A stretch of DNA of 50,146 bases from CAZGXM01 sp964529795 (GCA_964529795.1 CAZGXM010000011.1:1-50146), one strand, 5' to 3'; counted from the stretch's first letter, positions 24,380-32,306 are shown. Notes: a model not told the origin generated them from the sequence alone. Translations and numbers: made by a program.

Positions 24380-24386
24380 GTTATAC
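24380..24386 (+). repeat. attC-type R' core site (left edge of cassette 1)
   Basis: GTTATAC, identical to the R' core of the complete site at 24999-25005, lies 32 bases upstream of the cassette 1 start codon. No matching left half was found, so only the junction core is claimed. Confidence 0.5.
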
Positions 24387-24417
24387 GACACCCACTTAAA
24401 AATTGGAGGTTCAAAAA

Positions 24418-24855
24418 ATGAACAGGGTTGAACGTGCAGTATCCTGCTTTAAAGACGGTTTCAGTTGTTCCCAAGCATTGCTTTCGACTTATGGTGTACA
24501 CCTCGGCCTAAATCGTGAAGTTGCCTTAAGGATTTCTGGGGCTTTTGGAGGTGGAATGGGTCGCATGGGCGAAACATGCGGAGCAGTAACTGGTGCATTT
24601 ATGGTTATAGGGTTTAAATATGGAAAGACAAGTGTTGAAGATGAAGGGGCAAAAGAAAAAACTTATAGGCTCGTTAAAGAGTTTGTGGAGAGGTTCAAGT
24701 CTCGCAATGGATCAATTGTATGCAGAGAACTGCTCGGTTGTGATATAAGCACTCCTGAGGGGCTAAAACTTGCAGAAGAGAAGAAACTCGTTACTACTCT
24801 TTGTCCAAGGTTTGTCCAAGATGCAGCAGAGACTATCGAGCAAATATTGGAGTAA
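24418..24855 (+). CDS. C_GCAxxG_C_C family protein (cassette 1)
   Basis: 145-residue redox-type protein named for its cysteine pattern, sometimes linked to metal or electron-transfer loci; function unproven. Cysteines fall in SCFKDGFSCSQALL, in RMGETCGAVTGAFMVIGF (the core GCAxxG-like motif), in VCRELLGCDI and in TLCPRF. ATG at 24418 follows GGAGG. It has no promoter of its own, is AT-rich relative to neighbours, begins 32 bases after an attC-type core and ends nine bases before the next one, exactly as an integron cassette gene does. Confidence 0.85.
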   Translation: MNRVERAVSCFKDGFSCSQALLSTYGVHLGLNREVALRISGAFGGGMGRMGETCGAVTGAFMVIGFKYGKTSVEDEGAKEKTYRLVKEFVERFKSRNGSIVCRELLGCDISTPEGLKLAEEKKLVTTLCPRFVQDAAETIEQILE

Positions 24856-24863
24856 TGGGCGTC

Positions 24864-24929
24864 GTATAACAACGTGTTTGCGGTTCGCTGTGCCGCTGGG
24901 CTATATAGTAGGCTACAACCTCACCCGTC
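24864..24929 (+). repeat. Partial attC-like site (left half only)
   Basis: GTATAAC at 24864-24870 begins a segment whose first 29 bases (24861-24889) are identical to 24927-24955. The right half is missing; a complete site follows at once. Confidence 0.6.
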
Positions 24930-25005
24930 GTATAACAACGTGTTTGCGGTTCGCTACGCTCACCCAAATACCTTCGGCACTTCGCAAACACGCAAAACGT
25001 TATAC
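24930..25005 (+). repeat. attC-like recombination site, 76 bp
   Basis: R'' GTATAAC (24930-24936) and R' GTTATAC (24999-25005) are exact complements. Inside them CGTGTTTGCG (24939-24948) and CGCAAACACG (24983-24992) pair perfectly, with unequal spacers (2 and 6 bases) that would leave unpaired bases as in attC hairpins. Confidence 0.75.
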
Positions 25006-25043
25006 GAAACAGGTGCGGAATAAAAGAAGAGGAGTAAGATAAA

Positions 25044-26222
25044 ATGGAAAGTATGTTTTCAGACAGAATATCGGATGTACCGAGGTCGTTTATCAGAGAA
25101 ATTCTCAAGATAGCGATTGATAAATCTATAATTTCTTTTGCAGGTGGTCTGCCCAACCGAAATTTGTTTCCAGTAGAAGAACTAAAAACTGCAACTAATA
25201 AACTATTTGACAAGTCAGGCAAGGATATTCTGCAGTATAGTGAATCAGAAGGTTACTTAGGGCTGCGCGAATGGATTTCTGCTAGATATAGAGAAAAGAA
25301 AGGCATCGTTTTTAATCCTAATAACATTCTCATTACATCAGGATCACAACAAGGCTTAGATCTTCTTGCCAAAATATTTCTTAACGAAGGAGACGGTATA
25401 ATAATTGAAAAACCCGGATATTTGGGTGCTATTCAAGCATTTTCGCTCTACAAGTCTAGGTTTTTTCAGATCCCTTTAGAAGCTGACGGAATCAATTTGA
25501 ACCAATTAGAGAACATAGTTCTAAATCAAAATGCGAAATTATTTTATTGTGTACCAAACTTCCAAAACCCATCGGGAATTACTTACTCTGAACAAAAACG
25601 CCGGAACGTGGCAGCAATATTGAAGAGACGGAAAATAATCTTAGTCGAAGACGATCCTTACGGCGAATTGCGTTTTCTTGGTATAGATCAGCCTTCATTT
25701 TATAAACTTCTCCCCGAGAATACAGTTCTATTAGGATCATTTTCTAAGATAGTTGTTCCATCGTTTAGAATAGGTTGGATTGTAGCCAAAGATGATATTA
25801 TGGAAAAACTGGTGGTAGCGAAACAGGCTTCTGATCTACATACAAACTATTTAGGCCAAAGAATTATTCATCAGTACCTTGAAGATAACCATATAGACGA
25901 ACATATCGATAGAATTCGGAGAGCTTATGGAAAACAAAGAGATGCAATGGTTAACGCAATAGAAGAATATTTTCCACCGGGAATGATGTTCACTCAACCA
26001 GAAGGTGGCATGTTTCTTTGGATTACGTTACCGGAAAGATTGTCAGCCCTTAAAGTATTTGAAAGGGCAATTAAGCATAAGGTAGCGTTTGTTCCGGGAG
26101 ATCCCTTTTACGTTAGTGAGAAAAATGTCAACGCGATGCGATTGAACTTTTCCTGTGTTGATGAGGAAACTATCTGGATTGGGATAGAAAGATTAGGTAA
26201 AGTGCTAAAGGATATGATTTGA
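25044..26222 (+). CDS. PLP-dependent class I aminotransferase, 2-aminoadipate aminotransferase-like (cassette 2)
   Basis: 392-residue fold-type I transaminase of the LysN/MocR-like branch. It shows IISFAGGLPNRNLFP, LQYSESEGYLGLREWI, ITSGSQQGLDLLAKIFL, YCVPNFQNPSGITYS (cofactor-contact Asn), VEDDPYGELRF (Asp to the pyridine N), and LLGSFSKIVVPSFRIGW, where the Lys binds PLP. Substrate unknown; multi-substrate transaminases of this branch use aromatic, leucine or aminoadipate donors. GAGGAG precedes the ATG. It begins about 39 bases after an attC-type core and ends just before a third one; AT-rich. Confidence 0.9.
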   Translation: MESMFSDRISDVPRSFIREILKIAIDKSIISFAGGLPNRNLFPVEELKTATNKLFDKSGKDILQYSESEGYLGLREWISARYREKKGIVFNPNNILITSGSQQGLDLLAKIFLNEGDGIIIEKPGYLGAIQAFSLYKSRFFQIPLEADGINLNQLENIVLNQNAKLFYCVPNFQNPSGITYSEQKRRNVAAILKRRKIILVEDDPYGELRFLGIDQPSFYKLLPENTVLLGSFSKIVVPSFRIGWIVAKDDIMEKLVVAKQASDLHTNYLGQRIIHQYLEDNHIDEHIDRIRRAYGKQRDAMVNAIEEYFPPGMMFTQPEGGMFLWITLPERLSALKVFERAIKHKVAFVPGDPFYVSEKNVNAMRLNFSCVDEETIWIGIERLGKVLKDMI

Positions 26223-26239
26223 GGCAAAGCACCTGCTTC

Positions 26240-26279
26240 GTATAACAGCAGCATTCACGGCTCCGGCTAACGCTTCTGC
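26240..26279 (+). repeat. Truncated attC-like site after cassette 2
   Basis: GTATAAC (26240-26246) begins 18 bases after the aminotransferase stop and continues AGCAGCATTCACGGCTCC in the style of attC left halves. The complementary right half and GTTATAC are missing; IS256 remnant sequence starts at 26280. Confidence 0.55.
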
Positions 26280-26438
26280 CAATCGGTCAGCAAAGTATAT
26301 CCTGAACTGTGAGATACACTTCTTCCAATTTCTGATCGGCTGGGTCCATTTCTTAGTCAAGTCCATAGTCGCCAGGTAAATTATTTTAGTCAAGGCATCG
26401 TCATTTGGATGTGCTGTTTTGGTCTTGGTTACTTTCCG
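26280..26438 (-). mobile_element. Remnant of an IS256-family transposase (C-terminal end)
   Basis: The frame reads RKVTKTKTAHPNDDALTKII followed by YLATMDLTKKWTQPIRNWKK and ending QFRIYFADRL, the recognised C-terminus of IS256/mutator-type transposases. Only about 53 codons remain; the DDE catalytic domain and both terminal repeats are not seen. It cuts the third attC-like site on one side and hicB on the other. Confidence 0.8.
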
Positions 26439-26441
26439 CAG

Positions 26442-26753
26442 ATGAGTGACACTGATGAGGAAGCGCTTCATATGGCCAGGGAAGCCATGGCCCTGCATCT
26501 TTACGGAATGGAACAGGATAAAGAACGTATCCCGGAGCCTACGAAAATTAATAAAATCACTTTAGCGCCCAACCAAGTAGTGGCACTTGTGGAGGCCTGG
26601 ATGCCGCCCTTTCGTGATGAAATGGAACAAAAGGCCGTTAAAAAGACACTTACCATACCAAAATGGCTGGACGACCTGGCAAAGGAAAACAATATCAATT
26701 TTTCCCATTTGCTTCAGGAAACTTTAAAAAAATACCTGGGAGTCAAAAAGTGA
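26442..26753 (+). pseudogene. 5'-truncated hicB antitoxin gene
   Basis: The frame encodes MSDTDEEALHMAREAMALHL onwards, the second half of the HicB partial RNase-H fold, and ends with a DNA-binding-like tail KKTLTIPKWLDDLAKENNIN followed by FSHLLQETLKKYL. The first 20-30 residues of the HicB fold (FPDLPGC region) are replaced by IS256-derived sequence, and no hicA toxin gene is present. ATG 26442 would still allow a 103-residue product. Confidence 0.75.
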
Positions 26754-27120
26754 CACGACAAATTTCAAACCATTCACATTCTTGACAAAAAACGTCGTAC
26801 CACTTCCCGGGGATGGTATTGATCTTGGCTTTTACATTTTCCCAGCTGACTTTTTCTCCAGGCTTGAGCTGCAGGTAATCAAGCGTCATTTCATCCATCC
26901 TGTCAACCGCCGCATCACTGCCGGGTTTGTGGCTGCACCGGTTTTCATTTAGGTGCGGGCAGGCGCGGCAGGCATCGTCCGGCCCGGTGACTATTGTCAC
27001 AGGTTCGCCGCATTCCGCCCGTTGCAAAAGCCGGGTAAGGTTGTCCACAAACCTCTTGCTGTACCCTTTCCCCTTAAAAAAATTAAAGCAAACCAAATGA
27101 TGACCCCGGAATTCAGGCAT
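26743..27120 (-). CDS. DUF1284 family cysteine-rich protein
   Basis: 125-residue protein starting MPEFRGHHLVCFNFFKGKGY, the family signature. Cysteines in DDACRACPHLNENRC and in FCQECEWFEIC could hold an iron-sulfur cluster or zinc. Function unknown. ATG 27120 is preceded by GAGAGGGG; a longer open frame to 27177 has no such site. Its 3' end overlaps the hicB fragment's by 11 bases, convergently. Confidence 0.8.
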   Translation of the reverse strand: MPEFRGHHLVCFNFFKGKGYSKRFVDNLTRLLQRAECGEPVTIVTGPDDACRACPHLNENRCSHKPGSDAAVDRMDEMTLDYLQLKPGEKVSWENVKAKINTIPGKWYDVFCQECEWFEICRVTF

Positions 27121-27360
27121 GGTCAATCCCCTCTCGAAAATTATGTGACCGCCGCCGATATAATGGAACTGGTCCAAAACAAGCGGGCTTACGCCTTACA
27201 ACCTGCACAGCAGGTCTTCTGACAGATTTTCCCGTATACCTGAAAGGACAACAATCATCCTTTTTTTCCTCTCTTATCATTATAACAAATTATTTCCCCG
27301 CTCTCCCGGCGCCCTCATCTTTATGAGGCACCAATCACAGTTTACAGGTGTTTTTGCCAT
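27121..27360. other. Intergenic region between the divergent DUF1284 and aor genes
   Basis: Contains a perfect inverted repeat CCTCAT-CTTT-ATGAGG at 27313-27328, about 35-50 bases upstream of the sigma-54 -24 element. This is a plausible enhancer site for the linked activator. No gene seen. Confidence 0.45.
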
Positions 27361-27376
27361 TTGGCATGAATTTTGC
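27361..27376 (+). promoter_or_regulatory. Sigma-54 (RpoN) promoter of aor-moaD
   Basis: TTGGCATG-AATT-TTGC fits the -24/-12 consensus TTGGCACG-N4-TTGC with one mismatch. The invariant GG (27363-27364) and GC (27375-27376) are 12 bases apart. A sigma-54 activator gene lies just beyond moaD. Confidence 0.75.
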
Positions 27377-27550
27377 TTTATTTTAAAGACAGGCAGTACT
27401 TCAAGGAGGTGGTAAAGCGCCGGTATCGCTGGTAAGACCTTATTGTCTCAACGCTTTTCAGGTCTGTAGTGGGTGTATTGAAACGGAACAGTTTTTGTGT
27501 TTTTTGTTCCATTACAAGACAAATATTTTAACGGAGGTGTCTTTAAAGCT
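27377..27550 (+). other. Long 5' leader of aor
   Basis: About 160 transcribed bases before the aor ATG. It includes an AAGGAGG at 27404-27410 not followed by a usable start codon, and an inverted repeat GGAACA/TGTTCC at about 27485-27510. I see no recognisable molybdenum- or tungsten-cofactor riboswitch, but cannot rule one out. Confidence 0.35.
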
Positions 27551-29275
27551 ATGATGATCTATAGGGTAAACATGACAGAAGGTAAGGTTACCGCTGAGGA
27601 AGTGGCAGAAAAATACGCCGCATTGGGCGGGCGTGGTCTCACCTCGCAGATTATCGCCGACGAAGTCGACCCCACCTGCCACCCCCTGGGAGCCGGCAAC
27701 AAGCTGGTTTTGGCCCCCGGTTTGCTTTCCGGTACCAATGCTCCCAGTTCCGGTCGTTTATCCGCAGGTACCAAGAGTCCCCTGACGGGCACTATTAAAG
27801 AGTCCAATGCCGGCGGCACTGCAGCACAAAAGCTTGCCAAACTGGGTATTAAGGCGATTATTATTGAAGGTCAGCCCACAGATGGTAAATTCTACACTTT
27901 GAAGGTTACCAAAGACGGTGTGGAGCTTGCGGATGCCGGCAACCTGGTAGGCAAAAGAAATTATGATGTTGGCAATTTGGCACGCAAGGAATACGGTGAG
28001 GATGTATGTGTTGTTTCCATTGGTCCGGCAGGGGAATACAAGCTTTCTGCCGCTTCCATCGCCGTCACTGACGGCGACGGTCGTCCGGTCCGTCACTGCG
28101 GTCGCGGCGGTACCGGTGCGGTAATGGGCTCCAAGGGTGTCAAGGCCATCGTCATTGACGATGCCGGCGCTCCCGGTGTGGAAATCCATGACAAGGAGAA
28201 ATTCAAGGAGGCAGCCCGGGATTTCAGCAAGATACTGCTTGACCACCCGGTGTGCGGCCAGGGCCTGCCCACTTACGGCACCGCCGTGCTGATCAATATC
28301 CTGAATGAAGCCGGCGGACTGCCCACCAAGAACTTCCGTTTCGGTCGTTTTGACGGTGCGGAAAAAATCAGCGGCGAAGCCATGCATGATGTAATTACCG
28401 AACGCGAAGGCAAGACCACCCACGGCTGCCACCCGGGATGCGTAATGCGCTGCTCCCAGGTTTATCACGACAAGGACGGCAATTACCTCACTGCGGGTTT
28501 CGAATATGAGACCATTTGGGCATTTGGCGCTCACTGCACCATTGACGACCTGGATGCCATCGCCACCCTGGACCGCCTCTGTGACGACATCGGCGTGGAT
28601 ACCATTGAAACCGGTGTGACCATTGGCGTGGCTATGGAAGCAGGCATTATTCCTTTCGGCGATGCTGAAGGTGCCATTGACCTGCTGCAGCAAATCGGCG
28701 AAGGCACACCGCTGGGAAGAATACTGGGTAACGGCGCAACCTTTACCGGTAAAGCTTATGGCGTCAGCCGCATACCGGCAGTTAAAAGCCAGAGTATCCC
28801 GGCTTACGACCCCCGGGCGGTTAAAGGTGTGGGGGTCACCTATGCCACCACGACCATGGGCGCCGACCATACTGCCGGCTACAGTGTCGCTGCCAATATC
28901 CTGAAAGTGGGCGGCCACGTAGACCCGTTGAAGAAAGACGGCCAGGTGGACCTTTCCCGCAACCTGCAGATTGCCACTGCAGCGGTGGACAGCACCGGGC
29001 TTTGCCTGTTTGTGGCCTTTGCAGTGCTGGATGAACCAAAAGCGCTGCCGCGAATTGTTGACATGCTCAACGCCCAGTACGGTCTTGCCCTTACCGTTGA
29101 TGACGTCACGGCTCTGGGTAAGTCCATTCTCAGGACCGAAAGAGAATTCAACGCCAGGGCCGGTTTCACGAATTCACATGACCGCCTGCCGGAATTCTTT
29201 AACGAAGAATTGGACCCTCACGGTACCACCTTTGACTTCACCGGTGCAGAGTTGGACGAAGTCTTTGACTTTTAG
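27551..29275 (+). CDS. aor: Aldehyde ferredoxin oxidoreductase (tungsten/molybdopterin enzyme)
   Basis: Interconverts aldehydes and carboxylic acids with ferredoxin as electron carrier, using a bis-pterin tungsten (or Mo) site and one [4Fe-4S] cluster. The 574-residue protein has the N-terminal pterin-binding domain (GGRGLTSQII; LVLAPGLLSGTNAPSSGRLS; ESNAGGTAAQKLAKLGIKAI; RCGRGGTGAVMGSKGVKAI-like stretch), the cluster cysteines CHPGCVMRC near residue 297 and a fourth near SSTGLCLF-type sequence (DSTGLCLFVAF). ATG 27551 follows GGAGGTG. It is in an operon with moaD under a sigma-54 promoter. Confidence 0.93.
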   Translation: MMIYRVNMTEGKVTAEEVAEKYAALGGRGLTSQIIADEVDPTCHPLGAGNKLVLAPGLLSGTNAPSSGRLSAGTKSPLTGTIKESNAGGTAAQKLAKLGIKAIIIEGQPTDGKFYTLKVTKDGVELADAGNLVGKRNYDVGNLARKEYGEDVCVVSIGPAGEYKLSAASIAVTDGDGRPVRHCGRGGTGAVMGSKGVKAIVIDDAGAPGVEIHDKEKFKEAARDFSKILLDHPVCGQGLPTYGTAVLINILNEAGGLPTKNFRFGRFDGAEKISGEAMHDVITEREGKTTHGCHPGCVMRCSQVYHDKDGNYLTAGFEYETIWAFGAHCTIDDLDAIATLDRLCDDIGVDTIETGVTIGVAMEAGIIPFGDAEGAIDLLQQIGEGTPLGRILGNGATFTGKAYGVSRIPAVKSQSIPAYDPRAVKGVGVTYATTTMGADHTAGYSVAANILKVGGHVDPLKKDGQVDLSRNLQIATAAVDSTGLCLFVAFAVLDEPKALPRIVDMLNAQYGLALTVDDVTALGKSILRTEREFNARAGFTNSHDRLPEFFNEELDPHGTTFDFTGAELDEVFDF

Positions 29276-29289
29276 CAGGTGGGATTGTT

Positions 29290-29526
29290 GTGCGGTTGGA
29301 AGTGAAGCTGTTTGCCAGTCTGCGAGACAAATATCCTAAAGACACCAAGGGCGTGCTGACGGTGGAAATGCCGGCAGGCAGCACCGTCGCCCACCTTGTC
29401 AAGCATCTGGAAATTCCGGAAAATCTGCCGCTGGTCGTAATGATCAACGGCCGGCGGGAGCCGGAATCCGCCCCGCTGAAAGACGGCGACCGGGTGGGCA
29501 TCTTCCCCCCGGTGGGCGGGGGATAA
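29290..29526 (+). CDS. moaD: MoaD/ThiS-family sulfur carrier
   Basis: 78-residue ubiquitin-fold protein: VKLFASLRDKYPKD, EMPAGSTVAHLVKHLEIPE, VMINGRREPESAPLKDGDRV and the closing FPPVGGG, whose terminal Gly-Gly is thiocarboxylated to supply sulfur for molybdopterin. GTG start at 29290, 14 bases after the aor stop. The coupling points to cofactor supply for this AOR. Confidence 0.9.
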   Translation: MRLEVKLFASLRDKYPKDTKGVLTVEMPAGSTVAHLVKHLEIPENLPLVVMINGRREPESAPLKDGDRVGIFPPVGGG

Positions 29527-29530
29527 AATT

Positions 29531-29568
29531 AAGGGCAGTACCTTTTTGGAGGTACTGCCCTTTTTACT
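29531..29568. terminator. Bidirectional terminator between moaD and the sigma-54 regulator
   Basis: AAGGGCAGTACCT (29531-29543) pairs perfectly with AGGTACTGCCCTT (29550-29562); T runs occur on both strands. The regulator's stop codon begins at 29566, inside the trailing run. Confidence 0.9.
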
Positions 29569-31159
29569 GGTCAATCTTGTATTTTTTCAGTTTCCGGTAA
29601 AGAGTAGTCCGCCCTATTCCCAGTTCTCTGGCCGCTCGGGACACATTGCCGTCACACAATCGCAATGCCTTTTGGATGGATGCCCGTTCCACATCTTCCA
29701 GATTTACAGCATCATTAACCGCTGTTTGACATTGCACAAACATCTCCCGGGGCAAGTGCTTGGGCATGATTATGTCTTCATCCACCATGGTAACTGCCCT
29801 TTCCAAAACATTTATCAACTCTCGCACATTACCGGGCCAAGCATAACTCTTGAATAACTGCATTACCTCCTCCGACAGGGCTAATTCCTGGCGGCGCGCC
29901 CCTGCTTTAAGCCGGGCTAGAAAATGATTCACCAATGCTTCCACGTCTTCCCTGCGCTCTCTCAGCGGCGGCAAAGTCAAGCTGAGAACATTGATTCTGT
30001 AGTAGAGGTCCAGGCGGAATTTACCGTTGTTTACCAGTTGGAATAAATCCTTGTTGGTCGCAGCGACCATACGTACGTTCAGGGGAATGAGTTTATGACC
30101 GCCCAGGGGCGCAAACTGTTTTTCCTGCAGCACCCGCAGCAGAGTAGCCTGGACTTCCAGCGGCATATCGCCGATCTCGTCCAAAAACAGGGTGCCGCCC
30201 CGGGCCAGCTCGAATTTGCCCGGCGCACCGCCCTTGCGGGCACCGGTAAAGGCGCCTTCTTCGTAACCGAAAAGCTCTGCTTCAATCAGTTCCTTGGGTA
30301 CCGCACCGCAGTTTACCGCAATAAAAGGCCCGCCGGCACGGCTGCTGGCGTTGTGGATGGCCTGGGCGACAAGTTCCTTACCCGTGCCGCTTTCCCCTAA
30401 AATCAGCACCGGAGCATTACTCTTTGCTACTTTCCGCGCCTGGTGAAGCAGGGCTTTCATCGCTTCACTGCAGGATATGATCCTCTCAAAAGTATAACGG
30501 GCTTCGTACCCGCTTAATTGCAGACACTGTTTTTTCTGCTGCATTTGCCGCACCACCAGCTTGCTTTGTATGGCCCGGCTGCCCGCAACCACCAGCCCCA
30601 GGCTGTGGGGGTGAGCACCGCGGTAATCGCCGGAAATATCCAGTACGCCAATTAAATTTCCTTCTAAATCAAAAATGGGAGAGGCTGCACATGTCAAGAA
30701 ATGATTTTCCCGGTAAAAGTGCTCCTGGGCAAAGATACTTACCGGCTGTTTTTCCACCAGGGAAGTGCCTATGGCATTGGTCCCCTTAACCCTTTCATCC
30801 CAGCAGACACCCTCGGACAAGTTGACTTGAGCTGCCTTGGTATAAAAATGGTCGTCTCCAAGTGCCTTGAGAATATAGCCGCTGGCATCGGTGAGGATGA
30901 CCAGACAGCCGCTGCCCTGAATGGACTGCTGTATCTCCTGCATTACAGGCACGGCCACTTCCATGAGCAGGCTGTTTTGTTCCAACCGCTCTCTAAATCG
31001 GTGGCTTTCCAGCTTATCAATTGCCGCTTTCTCCAACGGGTTATGATGCGTGGCACTGCGCCTCCACGACCGGGCCACCACGGGCGAAACTTTGTCAATA
31101 ACACCGTGCTCCACGTAACGCCGCCAAGACGAAGAAACAACGCTGTAATCGCTCAGCAC
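29564..31159 (-). CDS. Sigma-54-dependent enhancer-binding regulator, AcoR type
   Basis: Activates sigma-54 promoters. The 531-residue protein has an N-terminal SWRR-containing segment and a GAF-type sensory domain (ILTDASGYILKALGD, GVCWDERVKGTNAIGTSLVE, CAASPIFDLEGNLIGVLDIS). The central AAA+ domain has Walker A LGESGTGKELVAQAI, the sigma-54 contact loop GAFTGA, and Walker B GGTLFLDEIGDM. The Fis-type HTH is GNVSRAARELGIGRTTLYRK. I take GTG 31159, eight bases after GGAAGGAG; the frame stays open to 31351. It converges on aor-moaD, whose promoter is sigma-54 type. Confidence 0.92.
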   Translation of the reverse strand: MLSDYSVVSSSWRRYVEHGVIDKVSPVVARSWRRSATHHNPLEKAAIDKLESHRFRERLEQNSLLMEVAVPVMQEIQQSIQGSGCLVILTDASGYILKALGDDHFYTKAAQVNLSEGVCWDERVKGTNAIGTSLVEKQPVSIFAQEHFYRENHFLTCAASPIFDLEGNLIGVLDISGDYRGAHPHSLGLVVAGSRAIQSKLVVRQMQQKKQCLQLSGYEARYTFERIISCSEAMKALLHQARKVAKSNAPVLILGESGTGKELVAQAIHNASSRAGGPFIAVNCGAVPKELIEAELFGYEEGAFTGARKGGAPGKFELARGGTLFLDEIGDMPLEVQATLLRVLQEKQFAPLGGHKLIPLNVRMVAATNKDLFQLVNNGKFRLDLYYRINVLSLTLPPLRERREDVEALVNHFLARLKAGARRQELALSEEVMQLFKSYAWPGNVRELINVLERAVTMVDEDIIMPKHLPREMFVQCQTAVNDAVNLEDVERASIQKALRLCDGNVSRAARELGIGRTTLYRKLKKYKIDQ

Positions 31160-31508
31160 AGTCACTTCTCCTTCCCAAACGCTGCATTCTCTATTGTCTC
31201 CTAAGTAATATTTCTGAAAAAGAATAATAATTCCTGCCGGTATTACAAATCTTTGCCGTAATCGAAATTTAAGCAAAAAATAACCGGCCTTGGTATTACC
31301 GGTGGTCGGTGACAGGTTTTGCATCACACAGTTTTTACTTTGAACAGCCAAACTATTTGACTGAGCATTAAAAGCACACCTGCCAGTACCACCTCAACCC
31401 GCACTTTTGATATTCGTTTTTCGTCTATATTATTTAACGTGGAAACACTCCCATCCTGTAGTATAACCCGGCGGGGGCGGGGAAAAACAAAAAACCGCCC
31501 CCGGCAGC
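31160..31508. other. Intergenic region between tlyA and the sigma-54 regulator
   Basis: Contains a GC-rich inverted repeat GGGGGCGG/CCGCCCCC (about 31473-31502) just after tlyA, not followed by a clean T run. It also holds a leftward frame ending at 31324 that could encode a small hydrophobic peptide (31404-31324). Confidence 0.4.
31324..31404 (-). CDS. Possible 26-residue hydrophobic peptide
   Basis: From GTG 31404 the frame reads VRVEVVLAGVLLMLSQIVWL plus FKVKTV, a single membrane-spanning segment with basic ends. The same frame is open upstream (RVILQDGSVSTLNNIDEKRI) but offers no better start, and no clear ribosome site is seen. Weak candidate. Confidence 0.25.
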   Translation of the reverse strand: MRVEVVLAGVLLMLSQIVWLFKVKTV

Positions 31509-32306
31509 TTAAAGCTCCCGGTGAGCGGCAGATACCGTCTCTTCAATATCCGGTTCTATACTATCTTCGCTGTCGAGACCAAGGTAAAGTAAGTATTCAA
31601 TATTTCCTTCCGGCCCACGAATGGGCGAGTGTGTCAGACCCAAAACACGAAAACCCAATTCGCCGGCACAATTTAACACTTTTTCTATTACTTCCCGGTG
31701 CACTGCGGGGTCACGCACCACTCCTTTTCTCCCCACTTTTTCCTTACCCGCCTCAAACTGGGGTTTGACCAGCACCACCACCCGCCCGCCGGGATTGAGC
31801 AGCTGCGGTAATACCGGCAAAATTTTTTCCAGTGAGATAAAAGCCACGTCTATGGTGACCACATCCACCTTTTCCCCAAGCTGTTCCCGGGTTAAATAAC
31901 GGGCATTGGTGCGTTCCATACAGGTAACACGGGAGTCCCGGCGCAGCTTCCACGCCAGTTGCCCGTAACCAACATCCACGGCGTATACCTTTTTGGCACC
32001 GTTTTGCAGGGCACAGTCAGTAAAACCGCCGGTAGAGGCACCAATATCCAGTACCACTTTACCTTTTAAATTCAGCGAAAAAGCCGCCAGGGCGCCGGCC
32101 AGTTTCAAGCCGCCGCGGCTGACATAGGGTATCGCTTCACCAAGAATACGGATGCCGGCCGCGGCATCCACCCTGGTGCCGGCTTTATCAATCTTTTGTC
32201 CATCCACCAGCACCTGTCCCGCCATAATATTGGCCTTTGCTTTTTCCCGGCTGGGAAATAAACCTTTTTCCACCAGCAGCTGGTCCAACCTGACTTTTAC
32301 CATCAT
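31509..32306 (-). CDS. tlyA: TlyA-family rRNA 2'-O-methyltransferase/hemolysin-like protein
   Basis: 265-residue protein with an N-terminal S4 RNA-binding domain (RLDQLLVEKGLFPSREKAKA, MAGQVLVDG) and an FtsJ-like methyltransferase domain (VVLDIGASTGGFTDCALQNG, YAVDVGYGQLAWKLR, DVVTIDVAFISLEKILPVLP, VVVLVKPQFEAGKEKVGRKG). Homologs 2'-O-methylate 16S and 23S rRNA. It follows dxs by three bases, the conserved Firmicute order. Confidence 0.93.
   Translation of the reverse strand: MMVKVRLDQLLVEKGLFPSREKAKANIMAGQVLVDGQKIDKAGTRVDAAAGIRILGEAIPYVSRGGLKLAGALAAFSLNLKGKVVLDIGASTGGFTDCALQNGAKKVYAVDVGYGQLAWKLRRDSRVTCMERTNARYLTREQLGEKVDVVTIDVAFISLEKILPVLPQLLNPGGRVVVLVKPQFEAGKEKVGRKGVVRDPAVHREVIEKVLNCAGELGFRVLGLTHSPIRGPEGNIEYLLYLGLDSEDSIEPDIEETVSAAHREL

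Noticed and set aside
27404..27435. Mini-peptide behind the AAGGAGG in the aor leader
   Set aside because: The only nearby GTG overlaps the ribosome site itself, and the next usable start is too far.
27758..28918. A 386-codon open frame antisense to aor
   Set aside because: It mirrors a high-GC coding gene with strong family motifs on the other strand and shows no motif of its own.
31473..31502. GC-rich inverted repeat after tlyA as a terminator
   Set aside because: No T run follows in either direction outside the loop; kept only as a note.
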